DNA of 64,000 bases from Mesorhizobium sp. M8A.F.Ca.ET.218.01.1.1 (GTDB lineage Bacteria > Pseudomonadota > Alphaproteobacteria > Rhizobiales > Rhizobiaceae): contig NZ_SRUZ01000002.1 of the NCBI RefSeq assembly GCF_004791165.1, positions 186,001 to 250,000 on the forward strand, in the 5' to 3' direction. The translations under genes were made by a program, and so were the position numbers. Below are positions 8,168-19,409 of the stretch, piece by piece (position 1 is the stretch's first letter; every line of letters begins with the position of its first letter). Below the pieces are notes generated by a model. It ran no database searches. It was given only the letters and a program-made list of their open reading frames with translations, and was not told the DNA's origin.

Positions 8168-9907
8168 TCAGCCCGCCGTTTTCGCTTGCCAGGCCTTGAT
8201 CGCCTCGTCGAACACCTTCTCGCCGGGAATGCCCTTTTCCATGGTCAGCAATGCCCGCCGTCCGGTCTTGTAGACGACCGGTACGTCGATCCAGTCCTGG
8301 CCGCGCAGCAAGGTCATGTTGGCGTCTTCATCGGCCTTGGTGTCGTTGAGCGCGACCAGGAAGAAGCCGTCGGCGATCTTGGCCGGGATGCCGATCAGCG
8401 GGCTGCCGGCATCCTGTTCCGAGCTCTTCATGGCGACGCGCAATATGTTGTCGACGCCGCCGCCCTCGAAGCCGTCGGGCGTCAGGAAGATCATCTCGAT
8501 GATATGGCTCGCCGGCAGGGTCTGGTCGGTGTTGCGGCGGATGGTCATGCGCAACTGGATGTCCTTGCCGGGAATGGTCGCCTCGGCACGGATCGCAGGC
8601 TCTGGCGGCAGGTCGCCGCCGGGCGATTCCTGCACCAGCGACCAGACGATGCTGCCGGGCTCGGCCGAACCCTGCGCGGTGCTGGTGCGCTCCTCGTAGA
8701 AGATCGCCTTCTGGCCGACCGGAACCGAGCTTTGCGCCGCAGCCGCGGCCGGAGCCGCCGGAGCGGCGCCCGCCGGCGCGGGCGGCGGCGTGGCGGCGGC
8801 ACCGGCCGGCGCCGCGGGCGCGGTTCCGTTGGCGGGTGGTGTCGTGGGCGGGGTGCCCGCCGCAGGCGTGGTGGCGGCAGGCGCGCCTGCCGCGGGCGTG
8901 GCGGCAGCGGGCGTATTGGCAGCCGGTGCGGGAACCGCCGGCGCGGCCGTGGCCGGCGCATTCGTCGCCGTTGGCGGCGTCGTCAGCGCGGCGACGGATT
9001 CACCCTCGCCTATGCCGCTTTGTCCACCGCCCGGGCCGGGATCGGTTTCGCCGCCTTCAGGCGTCAGCCGCTGCGTGAATTTCGTGCCTTCGGCACCGGT
9101 CGCGGGCGCCGGTGGCGTGGCCGCGGCATCGGTCGCCGGCTTGGCCGGCGCCGTTTTCACCGGTTCGGTCTTGGCAACAACCTTGCTGCCGCCCAGGCCC
9201 AGCATCTTGCCGAAGGCATCCTTGTTCAGCCAGATGCCGTAACCGCCGCCGGCAACGACCAGCAACGCGACGACGGCGGCGATCAGTCCGCCATAGCCGC
9301 GCCTGCGTTCAGCTGGGCGCAAACGCTCGAAAGTGTCGGCGCCCGCCGGCGCTTCGTCATTGGCAAAGACATCGTCCTGGTCGTCGTCCCGATCCGCGTC
9401 CATTCCCGGCAAGGTCTTCTCCGAAAAGTCCGGAGCGGGCTGGACCGGCGTCGACCTTTGCCAGGCTGGCTCGACCTTGACCGCTGGAGCAGGCCGGTTG
9501 GGTTCGGGGTTCGCCACGGGCTGCGCCGGCTTGTACGGCTCCGGGCTGGCCGCGACAGGCGCCTGCCGATACGGGGACGGAGCGGGAATCGATTCGGCCT
9601 TGGCCGGCTGCTTGACGTGGCTCGACTGGTTCTTGTTGCGGTCGATGGAGGAAAAGATGTGCTCCAGTTCCGCGAGCGGGTCCGTCTCCGGCACACTCTT
9701 GACGTAGTCCCGCTCGACGCCGGCAATGGCGTCGTCCAGCGAGCGTTTCTGCTTGTCTATGGCCTCGGGAGCCAGCGGCGGCGAATATTCCGCAAGCTTC
9801 TTCGCCAGCATGGCGCGAACGCTGTTATAGATGCGCGCACGCTTCTCGGGCGTCTCGTCGCCGTGCTTCTCGAACGCGTTTTTCAGAACAGCAACGAAAT
9901 CTGCCAT
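8168..9907 (-). CDS. single-pass membrane protein with Pro/Ala-rich linkers, function unknown
   Basis: 579 residues. The N-terminal 75 residues are helical and charged (AVLKNAFEKHGDETPEKRAR). A Pro-rich linker (100-165) and an acidic stretch rich in DD follow. One transmembrane helix lies at about 204-228 (LIAAVVALLVVAGGGYGIWL). A long Ala/Pro/Thr low-complexity region (about 280-400) leads to a folded C-terminal domain of about 170 residues, beginning KAIFYEERT. The topology suggests a cytoplasmic N-terminus and a periplasmic C-domain. It sits alone between ccdB and purA. I recognise no named family. Confidence 0.8.
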   Translation of the reverse strand: MADFVAVLKNAFEKHGDETPEKRARIYNSVRAMLAKKLAEYSPPLAPEAIDKQKRSLDDAIAGVERDYVKSVPETDPLAELEHIFSSIDRNKNQSSHVKQPAKAESIPAPSPYRQAPVAASPEPYKPAQPVANPEPNRPAPAVKVEPAWQRSTPVQPAPDFSEKTLPGMDADRDDDQDDVFANDEAPAGADTFERLRPAERRRGYGGLIAAVVALLVVAGGGYGIWLNKDAFGKMLGLGGSKVVAKTEPVKTAPAKPATDAAATPPAPATGAEGTKFTQRLTPEGGETDPGPGGGQSGIGEGESVAALTTPPTATNAPATAAPAVPAPAANTPAAATPAAGAPAATTPAAGTPPTTPPANGTAPAAPAGAAATPPPAPAGAAPAAPAAAAAQSSVPVGQKAIFYEERTSTAQGSAEPGSIVWSLVQESPGGDLPPEPAIRAEATIPGKDIQLRMTIRRNTDQTLPASHIIEMIFLTPDGFEGGGVDNILRVAMKSSEQDAGSPLIGIPAKIADGFFLVALNDTKADEDANMTLLRGQDWIDVPVVYKTGRRALLTMEKGIPGEKVFDEAIKAWQAKTAG

Positions 9908-9982
9908 GCTTCAGTCGACCTGTAGTTTGCCTCCGCGCCGGCCCCCGCAAATCAGCCGCGATGCCCGGAAAGGCTTCAGAAA

Positions 9983-11281
<1,299 letters not shown>

Positions 11282-11492
11282 GTTTCTTTTCCCTTGAGAC
11301 GCCGCCGCGCGGCTTGGATATGGTTCGAAACGACAGGCCTCTATAGCGTCAAGACCTCGCGAGTGCGACCTTTCTTTGCCGCCGAAAATGCCCTGAGGCA
11401 CAACAATTTTCGGCTTTGACATCATTTACTTGGACTGACGGGGGCAATAGGCCGGCAAACACCGCAACTCATCCCGCGGCCGGAAGCCCGCG

Positions 11493-12392
11493 ATGCATCG
11501 AAGCGCCTACATGTTCCTGCTGCTCACCACCTTGCTGTGGGGCGGCAATTCGGTGGCCGGCAAGCTGGCGGTCGACCACGTCTCGCCGATGACGCTGGTC
11601 TTCCTGCGCTGGATGCTGGCCGTGGCAATCCTACTGCCGATCGGCTGGCGCACGATCCAGGAGGATTGGCCTGTCGTGCGCAGGCACTGGATCGTGCTGG
11701 CGGCGCTGGGCGCCAGCGGCTTCACCCTGTTCAACACCATTTTCTACACCGCGCTCAATTACACCACGGCAATCAATGTCTCTATCGAGCAGGCGGCGAT
11801 GCCGATCCTGATCATGACAGCCAATTTCGTTTTCTTCCGCCTGCGCGTGAACTGGGCGCAGATCGCCGGCGTGGTGCTGACCATCTTCGGCGTCATCCTG
11901 ACGGCCTGCCATGGCGATCCACGCCGGCTGCTGACGCTGGAACTCAATTTCGGCGACGCCATCATGCTGGTCGCGGTCGTCCTCTACAGCGGCTATTCGG
12001 TCGGGTTGCGGCTGAAGCCGGCGATGCGCTGGCAGAGCCTGATGCTGGCCATGTCGTTCGCGGCACTCATCACCTCATTGCCCTTTTTCCTGTGGGAGGC
12101 CGCCGCCGGCAAGGTGATCGTGCCCGATGCGCGCGGCTGGACGGTCATCGTCTATACGGCGATCGGCGCTTCGGTGATCTCGCAGATTACCTATATCAGG
12201 GGCAACGAGCTGATCGGCGCCAACCGCGCCGGCCTGTTCATCAATCTAGTGCCGATCTTCGGCACGCTGCTTTCGGTGCTGATCGTGGGCGAGACTTTCC
12301 AGCTCTATCAGGCGCTGGCGCTGGTCCTCGTTCTGGGCGGCATCTGGCTCGCCGAATACAGCGGACGAAAGACGATGCTGAACCGCCGATAG
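11493..12392 (+). CDS. EamA/DMT-family transporter
   Basis: 299 residues, almost entirely hydrophobic, with about ten predicted helices arranged as two EamA repeats. It starts LLLTTLLWGGNSVAGKLA, the usual first-helix pattern, and the second repeat begins near LELNFGDAIMLVAVVLYS. Members export amino acids or other metabolites across the inner membrane; the substrate is unknown. It is flanked by purA and by the convergent dehydrogenase operon, with no regulator next to it. Confidence 0.85.
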   Translation: MHRSAYMFLLLTTLLWGGNSVAGKLAVDHVSPMTLVFLRWMLAVAILLPIGWRTIQEDWPVVRRHWIVLAALGASGFTLFNTIFYTALNYTTAINVSIEQAAMPILIMTANFVFFRLRVNWAQIAGVVLTIFGVILTACHGDPRRLLTLELNFGDAIMLVAVVLYSGYSVGLRLKPAMRWQSLMLAMSFAALITSLPFFLWEAAAGKVIVPDARGWTVIVYTAIGASVISQITYIRGNELIGANRAGLFINLVPIFGTLLSVLIVGETFQLYQALALVLVLGGIWLAEYSGRKTMLNRR

Positions 12393-12454
12393 AGCCGCCG
12401 TCAGTCAATCGTTCGGCTTTCGCAACGATATCGAAATCCAGCCCGGAATGCAGG

Positions 12455-13666
12455 CTACGGCACCAATTCCTTGCGCACCGCCGCGATATCGTCGGACGAG
12501 ACCGCCGGCGCGGAATTGCCCCAGCTGCCGCGCACATAGGTCAGCACGTCGGCGATTTCCTGGTCCTTCAGCCGCCATGCCAGCGAGGGCATCGAAGGCG
12601 TGGTCGGAGCACCAGTCGTGTGCACCGCCTGGCTTCCGGCAAGAACGACGCGCGCAAGCGTCTCGGGATTGCCCTGCGCGACGATGGAATTGCCGATGAG
12701 GGTGGGGAACAACGCGCCGGCCCCGGCGCCGTCGCCGCCATGGCAGGCCGAACAATTGTCGCGGTAGATCGCCTCGCCCGCCACCATCCGCGCTTCGTCG
12801 GGCTTGGGCGCCTGCGCACTGCCGGTGTCCGACCCCAGGTTCTTGAGATAGACGGCCACGGCCTTTAGGTCGGGATCCGTCATTTTGGAGGTCGAGTTCT
12901 CGATCGCCTCGGCCATCGGACCGGACGCGATCGAATGCGCGTTGACGCCGGTCTTGAGGTAAGCGACCACATCCTCTTGCGACCATTTGCCAAGGCCGGA
13001 TTGAGCATTGTTGGTGATGTCGGGGGCGAACCAGCCCTGCAGCGACGCCCCTTGCAGGAAGCTGGAGTCCTGATCGGCGCCCAGGAAGGATTTGGGCGTA
13101 TGGCAGGTCCCGCAGTGCCCGGCCCCCTGGACGATATAGGCGCCGCGATTCCACTCCGCCGACTTGGAGGGATCGGCCTGGAAGCCCGCCTCGCTGAAGT
13201 TCAGGAGATTCCAGCCCCACATCGCCAGCCGGATGTTCAACGGGAACGGCAACTGGTTCGCCTCGACCTTGTTCGCGACCGGCTCGACCGTGGTCATGTA
13301 GGCCCACAGGTCGGAGATGTCCTGCTCGGTCATCCTGGTATAGGCGGGATACGGCATGGCGGGATAGAGCCGCACGCCATCGTGGCCGACGCCCGTCTTC
13401 ATCATGTTGCGGAAATCGATCTCCGACCAATTGCCGATGCCCGTCTCGTGGTCGGGCGTGATGTTGGGCGGCACCAGTGCGCCGAAGGGCGTTTCGAGCG
13501 ACAGGCCGCCGGCCAGCGGCTTGCCCCCCGGCCTCGTATGACAGCCCGCGCAATCGCCGAGCACCGCCTGGTATTGGCCGCGGATGATCTGGTCCGCCTG
13601 ATCGGCGGCAAGTGCAGGCGTGATCGCCAGCAGGGCCGCGCCGGCGCCGGCAGCGAGCGTCCTCAT
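12455..13666 (-). CDS. triheme cytochrome c subunit of a gluconate-dehydrogenase-type complex
   Basis: 403-residue periplasmic cytochrome c. A signal peptide (1-20, ending TPALA) is followed by three CXXCH haem sites: CAGCH, CGTCH and CSACH. This is the pattern of the cytochrome subunit of membrane-bound gluconate, sorbitol, fructose or alcohol dehydrogenases, which passes electrons from the flavoprotein to ubiquinone. Its start overlaps the stop of the GMC flavoprotein gene (ATGA), so the subunits are coupled. It is the last gene of the operon. Confidence 0.9.
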   Translation of the reverse strand: MRTLAAGAGAALLAITPALAADQADQIIRGQYQAVLGDCAGCHTRPGGKPLAGGLSLETPFGALVPPNITPDHETGIGNWSEIDFRNMMKTGVGHDGVRLYPAMPYPAYTRMTEQDISDLWAYMTTVEPVANKVEANQLPFPLNIRLAMWGWNLLNFSEAGFQADPSKSAEWNRGAYIVQGAGHCGTCHTPKSFLGADQDSSFLQGASLQGWFAPDITNNAQSGLGKWSQEDVVAYLKTGVNAHSIASGPMAEAIENSTSKMTDPDLKAVAVYLKNLGSDTGSAQAPKPDEARMVAGEAIYRDNCSACHGGDGAGAGALFPTLIGNSIVAQGNPETLARVVLAGSQAVHTTGAPTTPSMPSLAWRLKDQEIADVLTYVRGSWGNSAPAVSSDDIAAVRKELVP

Positions 13667-15429
13667 GCCTGCACCAACGGGGCGCCGGGATTGCGAAGAT
13701 AATGATTGCGGATGCCGTCAGCGGCGCGGTAGGCGAGCGCGCCGACCGTTCCGGTCGGATTCTTGCCGGCATTCTGCGGAAAGGCCGACGCGCCGATGAC
13801 GAAGACGTTGGGCACATCCCAGCTTTGCAAGAAGGTGTTGACCGCGCTCCTCTTCGGGTCGGTTCCCATGATGGCGCCGCCAGTATTGTGGGTGCTTTGA
13901 TAAGGGACGCTGTCCCAGCCCTTTTTGCGACGGCCGACATTGTATTGCTTGCCGCCAAGCGTCTTTGCAATTTCCTCCATCCGGTCGCAGAGGTAATTCG
14001 ACATCCTGATATCGTTGTCGGGAAAATCGAAGGTCATGCGCATAAGCGGCCGGCCGAAGCGATCCTTGTAGGTCGGGTCGAGGTCGAGGTAGTTGGTGCG
14101 TGTCGCGGAGCTGCTGCCCTGCGAGGAGAAGCCGAGAGTGCTTTTGTAGCCCGCGACGGTCGCCTTCTTCCAGGCGCTGCCCCACTTCGGCGTGCCCGGC
14201 AGCGTCGGCCGGGTCCCAATGGGACGTCCATTGGTGGGGATGCAGTTTATGCCCGCGCCGCCGACGAAATCGAGCCCGCCGTGGTCGAAGGCGTCGCCAT
14301 TATAGTCGTCGATCGTCTGACCGAGCGCGCCCGCGGCAATGAACGGATTGAAGTTCTTGTCATCGAAGAACACCTGCACGCCGGCGTTGGTCTGGTAGCA
14401 GTAGTTGCGGCCGACCGTGCCCTCGCCGGTAGCGGGATCATAGATCCTGCCGATGCCCGACAGCATCATCAGCCGGGCATTGTGCAGGCCGTAGGCGCAC
14501 AGAAGCACGAGATCGGCCGGCTGGAAGAATTCCTGTCCCGACGTATCGACATAGGTTACGCCGCGCGCCGACTTGCCGCCGGCGGCAAGATCGACATGCA
14601 GCACCTCGCTGTCGGTCCGGACCTCGAAATTGGCCTTCTTCATCAGGACGGGAAGGATGGTGGTCTGGGCGCTGGATTTGGAATAGTTGGCGCAGCCGAA
14701 CCGCTCGCAGAATCCGCAATAGGTGCACTGCCCCATGGTGATGCCGAGCGGATTGACATAGGTCCGTGACATGTTGGCGGACGGTGTCGGGAACGGGTGC
14801 AATCCCATGGACCGGCCGGCATTGGCGAACAGGGTCGGCGCGTAGGTCATCTCCATCGGCGGGTTCGGATAGTCCCGCGACCTCGGATCCTCGAACGGAT
14901 TGCCGCCTTCCTGTAGCTGCCCCTTGATGTTGCCGGCTTTGCCCGAGATGCCCGCCAGATATTCGAACTGGTCGTAATAAGGCTCCATCTCGGCGCCGGT
15001 CACGCCCCAGTCCTCGACCTGGAGATCGGCGATCCGTGCCGCGCCATACCTCTTGGTCAGGTTGGTCTTGATCTGAAAATCCGAATCCCAGAACCGCCAG
15101 GTGTGGCCGTTCCAGTGCACCCCGGCGCCACCGACACCGTTGCCTAGCAGGAACGAGCCGAAATCGCGCATCGGCAGCGCCGTCTGCGACGGGTCGTTGC
15201 GCATGGTCAGGGTTTCCACGGCAGGCTGCAGGAACAGGTCGCGCCGCACGCTGTAGCGCAACTCGTCCTGTGCGTAGCCGATGTTGAAATCGGTTGCCGT
15301 ATCGCGCCAGGGACCACGCTCGATGGCCAGAACGTCCAGGCCCTGATCGGTGAGTTCATGCGCAAGGATGGACCCTGTCCAGCCGAGGCCGACGATCACG
15401 ACATCCTTGCGAGGCAGTATCGTCGTCAT
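13663..15429 (-). CDS. GMC-family FAD oxidoreductase, large subunit of a gluconate-dehydrogenase-type complex
   Basis: 588-residue flavoprotein. The N-terminal Rossmann motif (VVIVGLGWTGSILAHEL) binds FAD, and a C-terminal GMC signature includes STHNTGGAIMGTDP and NPTGTVGALAYRAADGI, placing catalytic His/Asn near the end. A Cys cluster (QCTYCGFCERFGC) is notable and shared with membrane-bound gluconate dehydrogenases. The start at 15429 has AAGGAG 6 bases upstream. No signal peptide is visible; export may occur as a complex with the Tat-bearing small subunit. The sugar or polyol substrate cannot be fixed from sequence. Confidence 0.9.
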   Translation of the reverse strand: MTTILPRKDVVIVGLGWTGSILAHELTDQGLDVLAIERGPWRDTATDFNIGYAQDELRYSVRRDLFLQPAVETLTMRNDPSQTALPMRDFGSFLLGNGVGGAGVHWNGHTWRFWDSDFQIKTNLTKRYGAARIADLQVEDWGVTGAEMEPYYDQFEYLAGISGKAGNIKGQLQEGGNPFEDPRSRDYPNPPMEMTYAPTLFANAGRSMGLHPFPTPSANMSRTYVNPLGITMGQCTYCGFCERFGCANYSKSSAQTTILPVLMKKANFEVRTDSEVLHVDLAAGGKSARGVTYVDTSGQEFFQPADLVLLCAYGLHNARLMMLSGIGRIYDPATGEGTVGRNYCYQTNAGVQVFFDDKNFNPFIAAGALGQTIDDYNGDAFDHGGLDFVGGAGINCIPTNGRPIGTRPTLPGTPKWGSAWKKATVAGYKSTLGFSSQGSSSATRTNYLDLDPTYKDRFGRPLMRMTFDFPDNDIRMSNYLCDRMEEIAKTLGGKQYNVGRRKKGWDSVPYQSTHNTGGAIMGTDPKRSAVNTFLQSWDVPNVFVIGASAFPQNAGKNPTGTVGALAYRAADGIRNHYLRNPGAPLVQA

Positions 15430-15431
15430 GG

Positions 15432-16184
15432 TCAGCTCCTTTTCACGAGCCATTCCGGGCTGCCTTCGATGGAGACGGGCGGCCGCGGATAGGGCTGATT
15501 GTGCTTGCTGACGTGGTCCCGGTAGTCATAGCGAGCGCCGGGGAAACCAAGCATGCGCCACGAGACCATGTCCTTGTTGCCGCCATAGACCGGATCGGCA
15601 AAGAACCCTTCCATCGTGTTCTGCAGCAGAAGCCCGAAGAAACCAGGACCCTTGACGCCGTTTGGCAAGTCAACCTTTCCAGCTTCCATGGCGGTCAGGA
15701 ATGCATCCTGGTCCGCCGGCTGGAGCTCGGCGAATGTCTTGCCGTCGCGCTGTTTCAGGAAAGCGTCGATGGCGGCAAGGCCGATGCGGTAACGCTGGGC
15801 GGGATTGGCTTCGCCCTGGTAACCTTGCGTGGGCAACCCCGGCAGGAACGGTCCTTTTGTGTAGAGCCGGCTCGACGTTCCGAACGCGCCCGTCAACTGG
15901 CGGTCTATATAGACAGCGCAGCCGGCCTCCTTGCCGCCCATCGAGAGATCGTCGGCGGGGACAAGGCGGTCGACGATGGCCTCGACGAGCGCGGCTTCCT
16001 GCGGCGTGAAGAACTGCCAGCCGCCGGACACGACCTGCATCGGCGGATCGGACGACAGCGGCGCCCAAGGCAGCGAGCCCGACAAGGATCGGGCAAAGCT
16101 TGCCGATGTTGCCGTTACCGTAAACATCGCAACCGAAGACAGAAAAAGACGGCGGCTCAGTCGGACAGTATTGTGACGATCCAT
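15432..16184 (-). CDS. gluconate 2-dehydrogenase subunit 3 family protein (small subunit)
   Basis: 250 residues, first gene of the three-gene dehydrogenase operon. The N-terminus carries a Tat-like signal (LSRRLFLSS, then a hydrophobic stretch), so the complex is probably exported folded with the FAD subunit. The body matches the subunit 3 family, with FFTPQEAALVEAIVDRLVPAD and GLLLQNTMEGFFADP. The ATG at 16184 is preceded by GGGG at 8 bases; a GTG at 16193 is an alternative. The stop lies 2 bases before the large-subunit start. Confidence 0.88.
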   Translation of the reverse strand: MDRHNTVRLSRRLFLSSVAMFTVTATSASFARSLSGSLPWAPLSSDPPMQVVSGGWQFFTPQEAALVEAIVDRLVPADDLSMGGKEAGCAVYIDRQLTGAFGTSSRLYTKGPFLPGLPTQGYQGEANPAQRYRIGLAAIDAFLKQRDGKTFAELQPADQDAFLTAMEAGKVDLPNGVKGPGFFGLLLQNTMEGFFADPVYGGNKDMVSWRMLGFPGARYDYRDHVSKHNQPYPRPPVSIEGSPEWLVKRS

Positions 16185-16193
16185 CGAAGGCAC

Positions 16194-16567
16194 CCCGACA
16201 ACAATAGAGGCGCGCCGAAAGGGGCGCGCAAAATCATGACAAAATCAGTTAATTTTAAGTCATGCCAATCACTTGGTGTCAGCCTGCGGAAAGAAACCGG
16301 GATCGTCAAGCAGATCACAAAATCGTTAGATTAGGCCAGTCATCTTCTTATCGTCATGCGCTAATGTACTGATGGCTAAAGAGGATATCCTTGTAGCAGC
16401 TTGAAGCAACGAGCGTATCATCAGGCGGGTTTCCAAAGCGTGCTACCGCCGGCAACGGCCCAATCCGCCAGGCCACTCCAGCGGTCACGGCAACGCCCCG
16501 CATGCATGCCGGCAAACGGGGCGTCGTAATGGTTTTGCTTATCACCCTGAGTGTGCGGAGCGATCGA
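16194..16567. other. 374-bp intergenic region with two hairpins
   Basis: No credible gene is visible. Just upstream of the dehydrogenase operon is a hairpin (16210-16229, GCGCGCC and GGGCGCGC arms) that would lie in its leader. Beyond the serA end is an inverted repeat with arms ACGCCCCG (16493-16500) and CGGGGCGT (16517-16524), possibly part of serA transcript termination, though no T-run follows. The stretch 16230-16480 is more AT-rich than its surroundings and presumably holds the operon promoter. Confidence 0.4.
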
Positions 16568-18169
16568 CTAGAACCCGCCCACGTCGAACTGGAGGCGCTT
16601 TGCCGAGTCGATCGACTTGTGGCCCCGCACCTGCTCCAGCACCTTTTCCGGGAACGGCGCGTCGAGATAGAGCAGGGCGATGGCGTCGCCCCCCGGCCGA
16701 TTGCGGCCAAGCTGGAAGTTGGCGATGTTGACGCCATTCTCGCCACAGACAGTACCGAGCAGGCCGATGATGCCGGGCGCGTCGGCATTGGTCGTGTAGA
16801 GCATGTGCTGGCCGACCTCGGCGTCGAGGTTGATGCCCTTGATCTGGATGAAGCGCGGCTTGCCGTCGGAGAAGCAGGTGCCGGCGATCGAGCGGGTCCT
16901 GTGCTCGGTCTTGACCGTCAGCTTGATATAGCCGTCGAAGACGCCCGATTTGTCGCGCTTGACCTCGGCGACGATGATGCCGCGCTCTTTCACCATGATC
17001 GGCGCCGAGACCATGTTGACGTCGGCGACCTGCGGCCTGATCAGCCCGGCCAGGGCAGCGCTGATCAGCGCGCGCGTGTTCATCGTCGCGGTCGAGCCGT
17101 CGAACAGGATCTCGACCTCGGTGATCGGATCCTCGGTCACCTGGCCGACGAAGGCGCCGAGCACTTCGGCGAGCTTGACGAACGGCTTCAGCCGTGGCGC
17201 CTCTTCCGCCGTGATCGACGGCATGTTTATGGCGTTGGAGACTGCACCCTTGATCAGGTAGTCGGCCATCTGCTCGGCGACCTGCAGCGCGACATTCTCC
17301 TGCGCTTCCGCCGTCGAGGCGCCGAGATGCGGCGTCGCCACCACGTTCTCCATGCCGAACAGCGTATTCTGCTCCGCCGGTTCGACCTCGAACACGTCGA
17401 TACCGGCGCCCGCCACTTTCCCACTCTTCAGCGCCGCGACGAGGTCGGCTTCGACCACCAGCCCGCCACGGGCGCAGTTTATGATGCGCACGCCGTTCTT
17501 CATCTTGGCGATGGCGGCCGCATCGATGATGTTGCGGGTCTTGTCGGTCAGCGGCGTGTGCAGCGTGATGAAGTCGGCGCGGGCGAAGAGTTCGTCCAGT
17601 TCCACCTTGTCGACACCGAGCTCCTCAGCGCGCTTGTCCGACAGGAACGGGTCGAAGGCGACGACATGCATCTTCAGCCCGACGCCGCGTGTGGCGACGA
17701 TCGAACCGATGTTGCCGCAGCCGATGACGCCGAGCGTCTTGCCGGTGATCTCGACGCCCATGAAGCGGTTCTTCTCCCATCTACCGGCATGGGTCGAAGC
17801 GTTGGCTTCCGGTATCTGGCGGGCGAGCGCGAAGATCATCGCCACGGCGTGTTCGGCCGTCGTGATCGAATTGCCGAAGGGCGTATTCATCACGATGATA
17901 CCCTTGCGGCTTGCCGCCGGGATATCGACATTGTCGACGCCGATGCCGGCGCGGCCGACGACCTTGAGCCTGGTGGCGGCGTTGATCAGCTTCTCGGTGA
18001 CCTTGGTCGCCGAGCGGATGGCGAGGCCGTCATACTGGCCGATCACTTCAAGCAGCTTTTCCTTGTCCTTGGCGAGGTCGGGCAGATAGTCGACCTCGAC
18101 GCCGCGATCCTTGAAGATCTGCACGGCGGTAGGAGAGAGTTTGTCGGAAACGAGAACGCGGGGCGCCAT
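16568..18169 (-). CDS. serA: D-3-phosphoglycerate dehydrogenase
   Basis: 533-residue enzyme for the first committed step of serine synthesis. The NAD-binding motif reads GVIGCGNIGSIVA (near 146), and the catalytic Arg, Glu and His appear in INCARGGLV, VEPAE and TPHLGAST. The long form has an intervening domain plus a C-terminal ACT domain (after LNLDAEVG-type junction INLDAEVGQHMLYTTN), a possible site for serine feedback. It follows serC on the same strand with about 65 bp between, so the pair is probably one operon. Confidence 0.96.
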   Translation of the reverse strand: MAPRVLVSDKLSPTAVQIFKDRGVEVDYLPDLAKDKEKLLEVIGQYDGLAIRSATKVTEKLINAATRLKVVGRAGIGVDNVDIPAASRKGIIVMNTPFGNSITTAEHAVAMIFALARQIPEANASTHAGRWEKNRFMGVEITGKTLGVIGCGNIGSIVATRGVGLKMHVVAFDPFLSDKRAEELGVDKVELDELFARADFITLHTPLTDKTRNIIDAAAIAKMKNGVRIINCARGGLVVEADLVAALKSGKVAGAGIDVFEVEPAEQNTLFGMENVVATPHLGASTAEAQENVALQVAEQMADYLIKGAVSNAINMPSITAEEAPRLKPFVKLAEVLGAFVGQVTEDPITEVEILFDGSTATMNTRALISAALAGLIRPQVADVNMVSAPIMVKERGIIVAEVKRDKSGVFDGYIKLTVKTEHRTRSIAGTCFSDGKPRFIQIKGINLDAEVGQHMLYTTNADAPGIIGLLGTVCGENGVNIANFQLGRNRPGGDAIALLYLDAPFPEKVLEQVRGHKSIDSAKRLQFDVGGF

Positions 18170-18233
18170 GGCGGCCTCCTTGAAAATGGGATTGATCCGG
18201 GAACGGGCGGCCCTCGGGCCGCCGCGGAGTACC

Positions 18234-19409
18234 TCAAGCAGCCGCTTTCAGCGACGCCTTCTGGCTGGCAAAGGCCCAGTCGAGCCAGGGCAGCAGCGCT
18301 TCGAGATCGGAGGTCTCGACGGTTGCGCCGCACCAGATGCGCAATCCCGGTGGGGCATCGCGGTAGGAACCGATGTCGTAGGCGACGCCTTCCTTGTCGA
18401 GCGTCGAGACAAGCCCCTTGGCGAACGCCGCCTGCCCGTCAGCGTCGAGCGCCGCGATATCCGGATCGCTGAAGGACAGACAGACCGACGTGTTCGAGCG
18501 TGTCGCCGGCGCGACGGCGAGATGACCGAGCCAGGATGAGCTTTCCACGAACCGGTCGAGCACGGCGGCATTGGCATCCGCCCTGGCAATCAGCGCATCG
18601 AGGCCACCGATCGACTTCGCCCAGTTCAACGCATCGAGATAGTCCTCGACGCAAAGCATCGATGGCGTGTTGATGGTTTCGCCCTTGAAGATGCCTTCGA
18701 TCAGCTTGCCGCCCGAGGTCAGGCGGAAGATTTTCGGCAACGGCCATGAAGGCTTGTAGCTCTCCAGCCGCGCGACGGCACGTGGCGACAGGATCAGCAT
18801 GCCATGCGCGCCCTCGCCGCCCAGCACCTTCTGCCAGGAGAAGGTCACGACATCGAGCTTCTCGAAGTCCAGCCTTTGCGCGAAGGCGGCCGACGTCGCG
18901 TCGCAGATGGTCAGGCCCTTGCGATCGGCTGGGATGAAATCACCGTTGGGCACGCGCACGCCCGACGTGGTGCCGTTCCAGGTGAAGACAACGTCGCGGT
19001 CGAAATCGATCTTGGCCAGATCCGGCAATTCGCCGTAGCCGGCCTCGATCTTGCGCACATCGGCGAGCTTCAACTGCTTGACCACGTCGGTCACCCAGCC
19101 GGAGCCAAAGCTTTCCCAGGCGACCATGTCGACGCCGCGTTCGCCGAGCAGCGACCACAGCGCCATCTCGACGGCACCAGTGTCCGATGCCGGCACGATG
19201 CCGATGCGATAGTCCGCCGGAACTTGCAGGATTTCGCGCGTCAGCTCGATCGCCTGTTCGAGCTTGGTCTTGCCGATCTTGGCGCGGTGGGAGCGGCCGA
19301 GCGCAGCGGATTTCAGCGCCTCGACCGACCAGCCGGGACGTTTTGCGCAGGGACCTGAGGAAAAATTGGGATTTACCGGACGGAATCCGGGCTTCGTATG
19401 CGTCGTCAT
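18234..19409 (-). CDS. serC: phosphoserine aminotransferase
   Basis: 391-residue PLP enzyme that makes phosphoserine from 3-phosphohydroxypyruvate, the step after SerA. It starts with [20 protein letters not shown], typical of the alphaproteobacterial form. The PLP lysine lies in [15 protein letters not shown]. It precedes serA and carries a structured leader that hides its ribosome binding site. Length agrees with this branch of the family. Confidence 0.95.
   Translation of the reverse strand: MTTHTKPGFRPVNPNFSSGPCAKRPGWSVEALKSAALGRSHRAKIGKTKLEQAIELTREILQVPADYRIGIVPASDTGAVEMALWSLLGERGVDMVAWESFGSGWVTDVVKQLKLADVRKIEAGYGELPDLAKIDFDRDVVFTWNGTTSGVRVPNGDFIPADRKGLTICDATSAAFAQRLDFEKLDVVTFSWQKVLGGEGAHGMLILSPRAVARLESYKPSWPLPKIFRLTSGGKLIEGIFKGETINTPSMLCVEDYLDALNWAKSIGGLDALIARADANAAVLDRFVESSSWLGHLAVAPATRSNTSVCLSFSDPDIAALDADGQAAFAKGLVSTLDKEGVAYDIGSYRDAPPGLRIWCGATVETSDLEALLPWLDWAFASQKASLKAAA

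Noticed and set aside
8186-9925. 579-residue open frame antisense to the one-TM protein gene
   Set aside because: Arg/Gly-rich shadow typical of high-GC DNA; no ribosome binding site; the minus-strand frame has a coherent protein.
16502-18472. 656-residue plus-strand open frame over serA
   Set aside because: Antisense to a clear serA; composition is that of a shadow frame.
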